Notes under the pieces: generated by a model
What the model was told of the DNA's origin: nothing
Database searches by the model: none
Seen by the model: the letters and a program-made list of their open reading frames with translations, nothing else
Position numbers and translations under genes: made by a program
DNA from: Bacteroidota bacterium
GTDB taxonomy: Bacteria > Bacteroidota > Bacteroidia > Chitinophagales > LD1
Length of the DNA: 64,000 nucleotides
NCBI GenBank assembly: GCA_016715625.1
Contig: JADJZU010000008.1
Location: forward strand, 48,006-112,005
Reading direction: 5' to 3'
Part shown: positions 49,114 to 58,779 of the stretch, in pieces
Layout: every line of letters starts with the position of its first letter
Numbering within the stretch: position 1 is the stretch's first letter

Positions 49114-51466
49114 ATGCAGATACGGCAGGGGGCTACTTTTTTTAGGTCGGTGATAATGCTGCTGGCGTTTGTGTCGGTGTCATCCTGTAAGGTAACACGC
49201 GATTTGGCAAATGACGAGTCGCTGCTGATCAAAAATAAAATCGTGTTGAAGGATAAGCTACCGGTAGAGGAGAAGGATAAAGTGCGCGAGGACTTGTCTA
49301 ATATTGCAGCGCAAAAGCCGAACCGGAGGTTTTTGGGTTTTATGCCGTTTAAGATGTGGATTTACTACACCGCCACACGACCTAATAAGCGGCTTACTAA
49401 ATTTAGACGGTGGATGATAGAGAAAGTGGGTGAAGCTCCGGTGATTTTGGATACTTCGTCTACCTCGCGGAGTGTGCGTGCCATGGAAAATTATCTTACC
49501 AATTTTGGGTATTTCTATGCCGATGTGCAGGATACTACTATCGTAAAAAACAAGAAGGCCTCCATTAGCTACAATGTCCACCGGCACTGCCTGGCGGATT
49601 GGGGAAGTAAAGTTTATAGCCCGGAAAACGGCAGCCGATTCACTCATCCAAATGCGAATGTCACAAACCGTACTTAAAAAGGGGGAGCGTTTTGATATTG
49701 CCAATCTGAAAAATGAGCGGGCCAGAATAGAAGATACACTCCGCAACAACGGCTATTTTTATTTTAACAGAGAATACATTACGTATGATTTGGATACAGG
49801 TAGTAAGCGGCAGACGGTAAACATTAAAATAACTATCAATCCGCCCAGCGATACTTCACAGCACTTGCCCTATAAAATCAATCATATCTATCTGATTACA
49901 GACTATGTGTCCGATATTTCCAGAGATACAACACAGCGCGATACCACTGTTTTAGATGAATACAGTTTTATAGCACAACACAGCAGAATGCGTGACAATG
50001 TACTGCTGGATGCTGTGTATATCAGTGGACATAAGTTGTATGCTAAGGATAATGAACTGAAGACAATCAATCGATTGTCGCAGTTAGGTATTTATAAGTT
50101 TATCAATATCAATTTTGAACGTGCTAAAACACTTCCGGGAAATAACCTGGATGCGTTTATTTATCTCACACCGGCTAAGCGACAATCGGTGTCTGCATCA
50201 GCCGAGATGAATGTAACCAACGAGGGATTTTTGGGGATGGCTAGTACGCTTTCTTACAAGAATAAAAACCTGTCGAAGCGGGCCGATCAGTTTCTGTTTG
50301 ATTTAGGTGCCGGTATTCAGCTCCGGTTAGCGCGCAAGGAAAAAGTGAAAATTATCTCTGGTAATATCAATGTTTCTCTAACGTATTACCTTAATCGGTT
50401 TGTTCCGTTTAAGAAACGAATTTTTGCTCAGTATACACAGCCCAGAACCCGTCTGAACACCAGCTATATTTTTGAACACCGTTTCGATTTTAATAACCAG
50501 GGGGATGTTGTGTTTTTGTATCAATTGCATAACCTCAGTTTTAATTACGGATATGAATGGACCGGTAATAAATACATGCGCCATTTGCTCAATCCTATGA
50601 CCTTGAGTTTTTATCTTATTCCGGAGCGTGGCATTGAGTTTAACCGAAGGCTGAGTTTAAATCAGGCATTAGCCAGCAGTTTCGAGGAGCAGATCATTTT
50701 GGGTCCTAATTATTCATTCATTTACAATAATCAGGAGGGGGATAAAGATAGGGTTTATACCTTTTTCAAGACTGCTCTGGAAACGTCCGGAAATTTTCTT
50801 TATGCAGGCTTTCGTTTGGCGAATTTGAAAAGTGATAACGATCAGTTTCTAATTTTGAAAAGACCTTTTTCTCAGTATTTCAGAATAGAAGCCGACTGGC
50901 GAAACTATGTGCGCATTCGCAATCACGGTATGTTTGCTATCCGAACTTTTGCCGGCATAGGTGTGCCTTATGGCAACAGCGATGCCTTACCTTTTGTGAA
51001 ACAGTTTTTTGTAGGCGGCCCCAACAGCTTACGCGGTTTTCTCATTCGCGAAATTGGTCCCGGGAGTTATGTAGATACACTCGTATACAATCCGGAGACC
51101 GGAGAGGAGCGAGGCAACGTTGGTTTTTTTAATCAAACAGGCGATATAAAACTGGAGATTAATGCAGAGCTGCGTTTCGATATTTATAAATGGTTGAAAG
51201 GAGCCATTTTTATTGATGCGGGTAATGTGTGGACGCTCAAAAGAGATACAAGAACAAACGGTAATTTTGAGTTTAATCGATTCTGGAAGGAGTTTGCTGT
51301 TAATGCAGGAGTAGGGGCTCGTCTCGACTTCAATTTCTTCGTGATTCGATTGGACTATGGGTTTCCGTTCCGTGATCCGCGCAAAGTGTCGGATAATCGT
51401 TGGCTTTTTGAAAAAGCGCAGTTTCGTAAAGGCCAGTTTCAGTTGGCGATTGGTTATCCTTTTTAA
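49114..51466 (+). CDS. BamA/TamA-family outer-membrane protein, TamL-like (one frameshift)
   Basis: About 783 residues. The N-terminus ends in a lipobox-like FVSVSSCK, as in the lipidated TamL of Bacteroidota. POTRA-like repeats follow (about 110-340: AMENYLTNFGYFYADV, IEDTLRNNGYFYF). The rest is a 16-strand-type barrel with the L6-like motif GGPNSLRGF and the terminal strand QLAIGYPF ending in Phe. The frame breaks near 49575: one base is missing after SYNV, and with it the protein continues as STGTAWRIGEVKF. It probably assists outer-membrane protein assembly together with TamB. It ends 3 bp from the convergent FGE-like gene. Confidence 0.88.
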
Positions 51467-51469
51467 TCT

Positions 51470-52309
51470 TTATTTACCCGGTAATACATAATTGCGCGCT
51501 AACCGGAAGCCCACACTATTTTGTTTGAATGAAACTTGGTTGTTTTGTCTGGTATATACAGTGGAGTAGTTGCCATAATTATACCACGCACCTCCGCGCA
51601 TTACTTTATACACTCCGCTACGCGGGCCGCTTGGGTTTTGAACCGGTGACGTTTTGTAATAGTTCCAATCGTACCAGTCCCATACCCACTCCCAAACGTT
51701 GCCATTCATATCATGCAGTCCTAGTTCATTAGCCGGTTTCTGGCCCACCGCTTGTACTTTGCCCGAACTGTTGTCGGCATACCAGGCAACTGTGCCCACT
51801 ACGGTATCGCCTGCGAAGTAAGTGCCTTTTGTTTTAGTGCCACCACGTGCAGCATATTCCCATTCTGCTTCGGTTGGCAGCCGATAGCCGCGGGCAGTAT
51901 CTACCCAAACCACTTCGTCTCCTTTAATGATATAGCATTTGGACAGTTTTTCTTTTTCACTCAGCCAATTGCAGTAAGCTATAGCATCTAACCAGCTCAC
52001 CATAAACACAGGATTTTTACCACGGCCCCAGTTACCGGATGGCACCGTATCACGCTTGGTGGCACTGCAGAATTTATCATATTCTTCGAAGGTAACTTCG
52101 TATTTGCCCAGGTAGAAGTTGCTTAGTCTAACTTCGTGCTTGGGGGATTCTTGTGGTTCTACCGGCTGATCGGTTCCCATTTTAAAAGCACCGCCCTCTA
52201 TCAATACATATTTAGATAAATCAATGATTGGTTTTTTGGCAGGGGTGTTTTGCGCCAGAGAACAATGTACATACATGCAAAGTACAGTAACTATCAAGAA
52301 AATTCTCAT
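51470..52309 (-). CDS. Secreted formylglycine-generating-enzyme-like (SUMF1) protein
   Basis: A 279-residue protein with a signal peptide (VLCMYVHCSLAQ). The FGE-sulfatase fold covers the rest: IEGGAFKMGTD, YLGKYEVTFEEYDKF, VSWLDAIAYCNWLS, YRLPTEAEWEYAARGG, ELGLHDMNGNVWEW, VMRGGAWYNY, NSVGFRLAR. The two active-site Cys of true FGE are not evident, so I expect a binding or structural role rather than formylglycine formation. Related SUMF1-like lipoproteins (GldJ/GldK) serve gliding and T9SS, but this one is shorter and has no clear lipobox. It lies where ftsQ would be expected, 60 bp downstream of murC. Confidence 0.83.
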   Translation of the reverse strand: MRIFLIVTVLCMYVHCSLAQNTPAKKPIIDLSKYVLIEGGAFKMGTDQPVEPQESPKHEVRLSNFYLGKYEVTFEEYDKFCSATKRDTVPSGNWGRGKNPVFMVSWLDAIAYCNWLSEKEKLSKCYIIKGDEVVWVDTARGYRLPTEAEWEYAARGGTKTKGTYFAGDTVVGTVAWYADNSSGKVQAVGQKPANELGLHDMNGNVWEWVWDWYDWNYYKTSPVQNPSGPRSGVYKVMRGGAWYNYGNYSTVYTRQNNQVSFKQNSVGFRLARNYVLPGK

Positions 52310-52369
52310 GATTGGATTTTTTGCAACAATAAGCCAATTTGTGTTGGCGATGGCTCAAAAAAATCTTAA

Positions 52370-53731
52370 TTACTTATTTCTGAGTATCTCCGCTATGGGC
52401 GATAGGTATTTGTCTATATCTCCTGCACCTATGGTGACAATCACCTCAAACTCTTTTTTACTGACTAGTGCCAGTAAGTCTTCTTTGTGAATCAACGTCT
52501 TTTCAGAGCAGGTGAGCTGGTCAAAGATAAGTTGAGATGTGACACCTTCTTGCGGCAACTCGCGAGCCGGATAAATATCCAGCAGTATGACCTCGTCCGC
52601 TTTGCTCAACTGTTCGGCAAACTCAACCGCCAAATCTTTTGTTCTGGAAAAAAGGTGCGGTTGAAATACAGCTGTTACTTTTTTCTTCGGATAAATCTCA
52701 CACACACTCTCCAGCAATACTCTGATTTCTTCGGGGTGGTGGGCATAGTCGTCAATAAAAACTACCTGCTCGGTTTCCAGCACTTTTTCAAATCTTCTTT
52801 TTATGCCACGAAATGAAGCCAAGGCCGATTTTATATGCTCGTCTGTAATTTTCAATTCTTTGGCAATGCAAATAGCTGCTATTGCATTTTCTATATTGTG
52901 AAATCCGCCAATGTTTAATCGGATGGATTTGATTTCCGTGCCAAAGTAATGGACGTTAAAAATGTAACCTCCATCCACTACCCAATATTTACTGCAATAA
53001 ACATCTGCTTCCGTATCATGCAGAGAATAAAATGCTTTGTCCAGCACCGGCAAGTTTTCGTTAATACTTTGCCCTTGCTTCATTACCAAAAAACCTTCTT
53101 CAGAAATTTTATTGGTGAATTCAATAAATGCCTCGTCTATTTTTTCTTTGGAGCCATAAATGTCAAGGTGGTCAGTGTCTACCGCAGTTATAATGGCCAT
53201 GTCGGGTGATAAACGATGAAACGACCTGTCAAACTCATCTGCTTCAATGACCACCACATCATTCGATCCTTGCAGATAGTTTGAGTTGTAGTTTACCGCA
53301 ATGCCACCCAAAAAAGCCGAACATCCGAACCCGGATTGTGTAAGTATATGCGCTACCATTGAGCTAACCGTAGTTTTTCCATGTGAGCCGGCTACTGCTA
53401 TTGTAAATCGATCGGCAGAGATAATTCCCAGCACTTCACTTCTTTTGCGAAGCTCGTATTGGTTATCGCGATAGAAGTTGAGCCCCTTATGATCTTTTGG
53501 GATAGCCGGTGTGTATACTACTAAATCTACCTGCTTGGGATATTGTTCTAAATCATCTTCATATGTCACAGGGATGCCTTCGTTTTTGAGCTCATTGGTG
53601 AGCGCTGTTGGGGTTTTGTCATAACCCGAAACATCTGCGCCTAAGGATTTAAAATATCGGGCCAGTGCGCTCATTCCAATACCACCAATACCCAGGAAAT
53701 AAATTGTTTTAAGTTCATTCAGATTTTTCAT
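52370..53731 (-). CDS. murC: UDP-N-acetylmuramate-L-alanine ligase
   Basis: Adds L-Ala to UDP-MurNAc. The 453-residue protein has YFLGIGGIGMSALA near the start, the ATP-binding AGSHGKTTVSSM, EADEFDRSF, DTDHLDIYG, and the C-terminal DDYAHHPEEI and FQPHLFSRT. It follows murG with a 17-bp overlap. No ftsQ, ftsA or ftsZ follows in the window. Confidence 0.96.
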   Translation of the reverse strand: MKNLNELKTIYFLGIGGIGMSALARYFKSLGADVSGYDKTPTALTNELKNEGIPVTYEDDLEQYPKQVDLVVYTPAIPKDHKGLNFYRDNQYELRKRSEVLGIISADRFTIAVAGSHGKTTVSSMVAHILTQSGFGCSAFLGGIAVNYNSNYLQGSNDVVVIEADEFDRSFHRLSPDMAIITAVDTDHLDIYGSKEKIDEAFIEFTNKISEEGFLVMKQGQSINENLPVLDKAFYSLHDTEADVYCSKYWVVDGGYIFNVHYFGTEIKSIRLNIGGFHNIENAIAAICIAKELKITDEHIKSALASFRGIKRRFEKVLETEQVVFIDDYAHHPEEIRVLLESVCEIYPKKKVTAVFQPHLFSRTKDLAVEFAEQLSKADEVILLDIYPARELPQEGVTSQLIFDQLTCSEKTLIHKEDLLALVSKKEFEVIVTIGAGDIDKYLSPIAEILRNK

Positions 53732-54838
53732 GGGTGCAAACTTTGAAAATTTCCGCTACAATTCGCTCAGAGGCATCCGTGATCGCCATTTCGCGGATGT
53801 GTTCACTTAATTCTTTTTGCAGGCTTGAGTTGTGAAGCAAATCGATGGCCAATCCTATTAAATTAAGTCGGGCTTCATCATCTTTTATCATGAGTGCTGC
53901 CCGTTTGTTAACCAAAGCCATTGCATTATGCGTTTGGTGATCTTCCGATACATTGGGGGAAGGAACCAGGATAACCGGTTTGCCTACAATTTGCAATTCG
54001 GCAATGGACAGAGCACCGGCACGCGATATGATGATGTCGGCACATGCATATGCGTAATCCATTTTATCTATAAACATGCGAGCATGCAGATTAGGAATGT
54101 CTGCTGCAATCTTTTCGCATTCCTCGTAATATGCTTTTCCGGTTTGCCACAGAATCTGTATGTCGCTTTCTTTGATACGCTCTTTAGCAGCTTCCACACT
54201 TTGGTTCAGCGTTCGCGCGCCCAGGCTTCCCCAATAATCAGTATTGTTTTTTGATGCGGATCTAATCGAAAGTATTCCAACGCGGATTCGCTAAAGTAGT
54301 CACCATCCTTTTTTTTCATGTTTACAATTTCCTCTCGTACCGGATTCCCCGTTAAAACAATCTTTTGACGTGGAAATACTTTCTCCATTCCTTCATAAGC
54401 CGTGCATATCACTTGAGCATTTTTAGCGAGTATTTTATTCGTAATACCGGCAAAAGAGTTTTGCTCTTGAATCACAGTTGGTATGCCACAAAAGCTGGCA
54501 GCCCGAAGCAATGGTCCACTGGCATATCCACCTACACCAATAGCCACATCGGGCTTAAATTTTTTGACAATACGGTAGGCGGCCATCATGCTCCCAATGA
54601 GCTTAAAAGGCAGCATCAGATTCTTGAGAATCGAGCCGCGCTGAATGCCTGCAATATTTAAGCCCTGAATATTGTAACCGGCTTGCGGCACTTTTTCCAT
54701 TTCCATCCGGCCATTGGCACCTACAAATAATATCTCCGCATCCGGTCGATTCTTTTTTATTGTATTGGCAATTGCGATAGCTGGAAAAATGTGACCGCCT
54801 GTTCCTCCACCCGAAATAATGATGCGTAATTGTTTCAT
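53715..54838 (-). CDS. murG: Lipid II synthase glycosyltransferase MurG (one frameshift)
   Basis: Transfers GlcNAc to lipid I on the inner face of the membrane. The N-terminal half has IISGGGTGGHIFPAIAIA, IGVGGYASGP and IQEQNSFAGITNK. The C-terminal half has QTGKAYY, AYACADIIISRAGALSIAEL and GKPVILVPSPNVSEDHQ. The frame breaks at the run 54229-54232; one further C on the plus strand gives IIGGSLGARTLNQSVEAAK, exactly the family sequence, and a protein of about 374 residues. Its start overlaps the ftsW stop by 4 bp. Confidence 0.94.
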
Positions 54839-56001
54839 GCGGTTTCCAATGCTTTTTCTTCTTCAATATTTCTGGATACCGATAGAATGATGCCGAATGC
54901 GATAGAAGTGAAAATGACCGAACTGCCACCCATGCTCACCAGCGGTAGGGTAACACCGGTTACGGGAACCAGATTTACGGCCACCGCCATGTTTATCATA
55001 GCTTGTGTTACCAGTGCAATGCCAAGCCCTACGGCCAGCAAGGCTCCAAAGGCTTTTGGTGCTTTTATAATGATTCGGATACATCGGAACAAAAAAAGAA
55101 GATAGAGTAACACAATAAACGCCCCACCGATCAATCCGTATTCTTCAATAATGATAGCATAGATGAAGTCGGAGTATGGATGTGGTAAAAAATTTCTTTG
55201 TTCACTTCCACCCGGATTTAGTTTAATAATTCCTCCTTTGGCAATGGCAATCTTTGCCTGCTGCACCTGATAATCTTCCTCCATGTTTTCGCTGGGATGA
55301 ATGAAATTTTCGATGCGATGTTTCCAGGTAAGTGTTCTGCCTTTCAGTAGGGAGTCAGGCAACAGAAACAGTAGAGCAAAAAATATGGCTCCTACTATCA
55401 AACTCATTCCAAACAATAGTGCAATGTGCTTTAGCGCAATCCGGCCGGTAAACATGACAAACACAGAGGTGCAAAAAAGAATAACAGCGGTAGATAGATT
55501 TTCAGGGGCAATCAACATACAAGTGATGACGATGGGAACTAAGATGGGAATAAATGCCTCTTTAAAATCTGTGATTTGATCTTGCTTGAGCGACAACTGA
55601 CGTGCCAGATACATGATTAAGGCCAATTTTGCAAGGTCGGAAGTTTGGAACGTGAGTCCAACTACCGGCAAGGTTATCCAACGGTTGGCATCGTTTAATT
55701 CTGTGCCAAAAAACATAGTGTAAACCAAAAGCGGAATACTGATAAACCATAAAACCTGTGCAATGCGCGAGTAGTATTTGTAATCAATCATGTGCGTTCC
55801 AAACATCAGTAAGATGCCCCCTACGGCCATAATGATTTGCTTCATCAGATATTTTTCGTTACCCACTTGCATCTTGTAGGCAAGTGTGCCGGTAGCGCTA
55901 TACACTGCCAGCATCGAAAAGATGAACAGGAAGATCACAATCATCCAGATCATTTTATCGCCCCGCAGATATTCCCATCCCGATGCTAATGTTTTATTCA
56001 T
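54835..56001 (-). CDS. ftsW: Division-specific SEDS protein FtsW
   Basis: A 388-residue polytopic SEDS glycosyltransferase with about ten membrane helices. Markers are AVYSATGT near the start, a conserved KLALIMYLARQLS, the long extracytoplasmic loop (about 210-265, KHRIENFIHP), SDFIYAIIIEEYGLIGG, and the C-terminal VPVTGVTLPLVSMGGSS. It polymerises lipid II with FtsI at the septum. Lies between murE and murG. Confidence 0.95.
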   Translation of the reverse strand: MNKTLASGWEYLRGDKMIWMIVIFLFIFSMLAVYSATGTLAYKMQVGNEKYLMKQIIMAVGGILLMFGTHMIDYKYYSRIAQVLWFISIPLLVYTMFFGTELNDANRWITLPVVGLTFQTSDLAKLALIMYLARQLSLKQDQITDFKEAFIPILVPIVITCMLIAPENLSTAVILFCTSVFVMFTGRIALKHIALLFGMSLIVGAIFFALLFLLPDSLLKGRTLTWKHRIENFIHPSENMEEDYQVQQAKIAIAKGGIIKLNPGGSEQRNFLPHPYSDFIYAIIIEEYGLIGGAFIVLLYLLFLFRCIRIIIKAPKAFGALLAVGLGIALVTQAMINMAVAVNLVPVTGVTLPLVSMGGSSVIFTSIAFGIILSVSRNIEEEKALETA

Positions 56002-56031
56002 GAGTCCGATTTTGAACGTTATACTATACCG

Positions 56032-57498
56032 CTATTTCCCCAGCAAAGAAAAAGCATTGATCAATTCTTCTTTGTCATCAAAGTGCTGTTTAACTCCTTT
56101 AATCTCCTGATATTTCTCGTGCCCTTTACCTGCTAGTAGCACTATGTCAAATTTGTTTGCTAGTGTTACAGCTGTTTTAATAGCCGTATGTCTATCGGTG
56201 ATGTTTAGTACCTTTCGTTTGTCTGTTACCGGTACTCCATCATTCATTTGCTTTATAATTTCTTCCGGATCTTCGCTTCGTGGATTGTCTGAGGTAAGAA
56301 TGACCTGATCGGAAAATTTGCAGGCAATTTCTGCCATTACTGGTCGTTTGGCAGCATCGCGGTCGCCACCACAGCCAACCACTGTTATAACCCGCTCATT
56401 ACCACTTCGTACTGTTTGAATTGTTTGTAAAACATTTTTTAATGCATCGGGTGTATGCGCATAGTCAATAATGCCAACAATTTTTTCGTTAGCAGAAACG
56501 ATTTGGTCAAAACGACCTTCCGGAGGACTTAAAGAAGAAAGCGCAGTAAGCGCTGTTTGCTTTTCTACTCCTAATAAACGTGCCGCTGCATATACAGCCG
56601 CAAGGTTATATGCGTTAAAATCGCCAATGAGGCGTGTATACATTTCTACTCCGTCCAGCTCCAGCTGCAATCCACTAACATTATTCTCTATTACTTTGCA
56701 TTTGTAATTGCTGGGTGATTTCAGCGAGTAGGTGTGTTTAGACGCTTTACTATTTTGAAGCATCACCTGGCCATTGCGATCATCCGTATTGGTGACGGCA
56801 AATGCGGTGGTGGGCAACTCATCGAAGAACCGCTTCTTTGCCTTAAGATAATTTTCAAACGTTTTGTGATAGTCGAGATGGTCGTGCGTAATGTTAGTGA
56901 ATATGCCACCGGTAAAACGGATGCCCTCAATTCGGTTTTGGTCCACAGCATGCGAACTAACCTCCATGAAACAATACTCGCAATGTTTCTCCATCATCTT
57001 TTTTAATAAGGCTTGCAGGCTTATGGCATCAGGCGTGGTATGTGTGCTGGGTATTACCTCGTCATTTATCTGGTTCTGCACAGTAGAGAGTAAACCGACA
57101 GAGTGCCCTAATTTTCTAAACAACCGGAATAGCAAAGTAGCCGTAGATGTTTTTCCGTTGGTACCTGTTATTCCTACAATTTTGAGTTGTGTAGATGGAT
57201 GGTCATAGAAATTCGAAGCCAGTATACCGAGCGATTTCGAGCTGTTGAGGACTTTAATGTATGTAACGTCAGGTGATGAATCTTTCGGGAGCACTTCGCA
57301 TACAATGGCTACCGCGCCTTGCTGAACAGCCGTGGATATAAATTGATGACCATCGGCCTGCGTGCCTCTTATAGCAATAAAGCAATCTCCGCGTTTGATT
57401 CTTCTGCTGTCAATTTGTAAAGCTGAAATGGGTTTCTCCAGAGAACCAATCGTTTCCAGAACTGCAACCTGATGGGTGATTTCGCTTAACGTTTTCAT
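56032..57498 (-). CDS. murE: UDP-MurNAc-L-Ala-D-Glu:meso-DAP ligase
   Basis: The third-residue ligase of peptidoglycan precursor synthesis. The 488-residue protein has IDSRRIKRGDCFIAI, the ATP loop GITGTNGKTSTATL, the substrate loop STHTTPDA, FMEVSSHAVDQ, THDHLDYH, and the DNPR motif in TSDNPRSEDP that marks meso-diaminopimelate specificity. ATG 57498, 2 bp after the mraY stop, is chosen; the frame extends upstream to 57558 but that part overlaps mraY. Its place after mraY, where murD is normally found, is unusual. Confidence 0.95.
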   Translation of the reverse strand: MKTLSEITHQVAVLETIGSLEKPISALQIDSRRIKRGDCFIAIRGTQADGHQFISTAVQQGAVAIVCEVLPKDSSPDVTYIKVLNSSKSLGILASNFYDHPSTQLKIVGITGTNGKTSTATLLFRLFRKLGHSVGLLSTVQNQINDEVIPSTHTTPDAISLQALLKKMMEKHCEYCFMEVSSHAVDQNRIEGIRFTGGIFTNITHDHLDYHKTFENYLKAKKRFFDELPTTAFAVTNTDDRNGQVMLQNSKASKHTYSLKSPSNYKCKVIENNVSGLQLELDGVEMYTRLIGDFNAYNLAAVYAAARLLGVEKQTALTALSSLSPPEGRFDQIVSANEKIVGIIDYAHTPDALKNVLQTIQTVRSGNERVITVVGCGGDRDAAKRPVMAEIACKFSDQVILTSDNPRSEDPEEIIKQMNDGVPVTDKRKVLNITDRHTAIKTAVTLANKFDIVLLAGKGHEKYQEIKGVKQHFDDKEELINAFSLLGK

Positions 57499-57500
57499 GC

Positions 57501-58754
57501 TTAACGAATCTTCAGGGTCACCAGCGTTAATATGGCCAGCAGAATACCCACAATCCAAAATCGCGATACGATTTTGCTTTCATGCATGCCCAGTTTCTGG
57601 TAATGATGATGGAGGGGCGACATCAGGAATACTCTCCGTCCTTCTCCAAATTTTTTCTTGGTGTATTTAAAGTAGCTTACTTGAATAACTACACTCAAGT
57701 TTTCTATCAGGAAGATTCCGCACATCACCGGAATCAGTAATTCTTTTCTAACGATGATAGCCAATGCAGCAATGATACCACCCAGCGCCAGCGAGCCGGT
57801 GTCGCCCATAAAAACCTCAGCCGGATAAGCATTGTACCAAAGAAAACCGATGCAAGCTCCCACAAATGCAGCAATGAAAATAACCAGTTCACCTGCGTTG
57901 GGGATATACATAATATCCAAGTAGTCAGCAAAAATGATGTTGCCTGATACATACGCGAATACCAACAGTGTGACACCGATGATAGCGCTGGTGCCGGTGG
58001 CTAATCCATCTATTCCATCAGTTAGATTGGCACCGTTGCTCACGGCTGTAATAATGAAAATTACAACAGGTATAAAAATCAGCCAGGCATATTTGCACCA
58101 ATCTTTATTAATCGCGCATAAAACAATGGAGTAATCTATTTCATGACTTTTGAGGAAAGGGATAGTAGTGGTAGGTGCTTTTTCTGTAACCATGTAATGC
58201 ACCTTACCGTTATCGTCTGTGATTTTTGAAACTTGTTGACTACTGTATTTATACAAATCACCTTGAGGGATTTCCTCCTTGGTGACCACGCTGCTATTAA
58301 AATATAGCGTAGCTCCCACAATTATACCCAAGCCCACCTGCCCAATTATCTTAAATGTTCCGGCCAAACCTTTCTTATCCTTCTTAAATACCTTGATGTA
58401 GTCATCGGCAAAACCAATTAAACCGAGCCACACTGTAGTAATAATCATCAGGATAATGTAGATATTATCCAGTTTGGCAAAGAGCAGCGTAGGAATTAAG
58501 ATAGATCCAAGTATGATTAACCCGCCCATCGTTGGAGTTCCTTTCTTGGTATTTTCTCCAGCCAACCCAAGTTCCCGAATGGTTTCTCCAATCTGTTTTC
58601 TGCGCAACATCGCAATTAATCTGCCGCCATATAGCATAGAGATAACCAGCGATAAAATTACAGCCGCAGCTGCCCGGAAAGAGATGAAGTTAAACAAACC
58701 GGCACCCGGCATATTGAAGTGCTGATCGAGAAAACGGAATAGGTAATAAAGCAT
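57501..58754 (-). CDS. mraY: Phospho-N-acetylmuramoyl-pentapeptide transferase MraY
   Basis: Makes lipid I from UDP-MurNAc-pentapeptide and undecaprenyl phosphate. The 417-residue membrane protein shows KKGTPTMGGLIIL, FADDYIKVFKKDKKGL, NGANLTDGIDGLATG, NAYPAEVFMGDTGSLALGG and a C-terminal MSPLHHHYQKLGMHE. It is longer than the Proteobacterial enzyme because of a loop at about 165-215, common in Bacteroidota. Confidence 0.96.
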   Translation of the reverse strand: MLYYLFRFLDQHFNMPGAGLFNFISFRAAAAVILSLVISMLYGGRLIAMLRRKQIGETIRELGLAGENTKKGTPTMGGLIILGSILIPTLLFAKLDNIYIILMIITTVWLGLIGFADDYIKVFKKDKKGLAGTFKIIGQVGLGIIVGATLYFNSSVVTKEEIPQGDLYKYSSQQVSKITDDNGKVHYMVTEKAPTTTIPFLKSHEIDYSIVLCAINKDWCKYAWLIFIPVVIFIITAVSNGANLTDGIDGLATGTSAIIGVTLLVFAYVSGNIIFADYLDIMYIPNAGELVIFIAAFVGACIGFLWYNAYPAEVFMGDTGSLALGGIIAALAIIVRKELLIPVMCGIFLIENLSVVIQVSYFKYTKKKFGEGRRVFLMSPLHHHYQKLGMHESKIVSRFWIVGILLAILTLVTLKIR

Positions 58755-58779
58755 GGGTTAATATTTACTCATTCGGTAA

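Noticed and set aside
51470..52309. True formylglycine-generating enzyme
   Set aside because: The active-site cysteine pair of FGE is not evident and no sulfatase gene is nearby; only the fold is supported.
53715..54838. MurG split into two interacting proteins
   Set aside because: Adding one C to the run at 54229-54232 restores the exact MurG motif GGSLGAR across the break.
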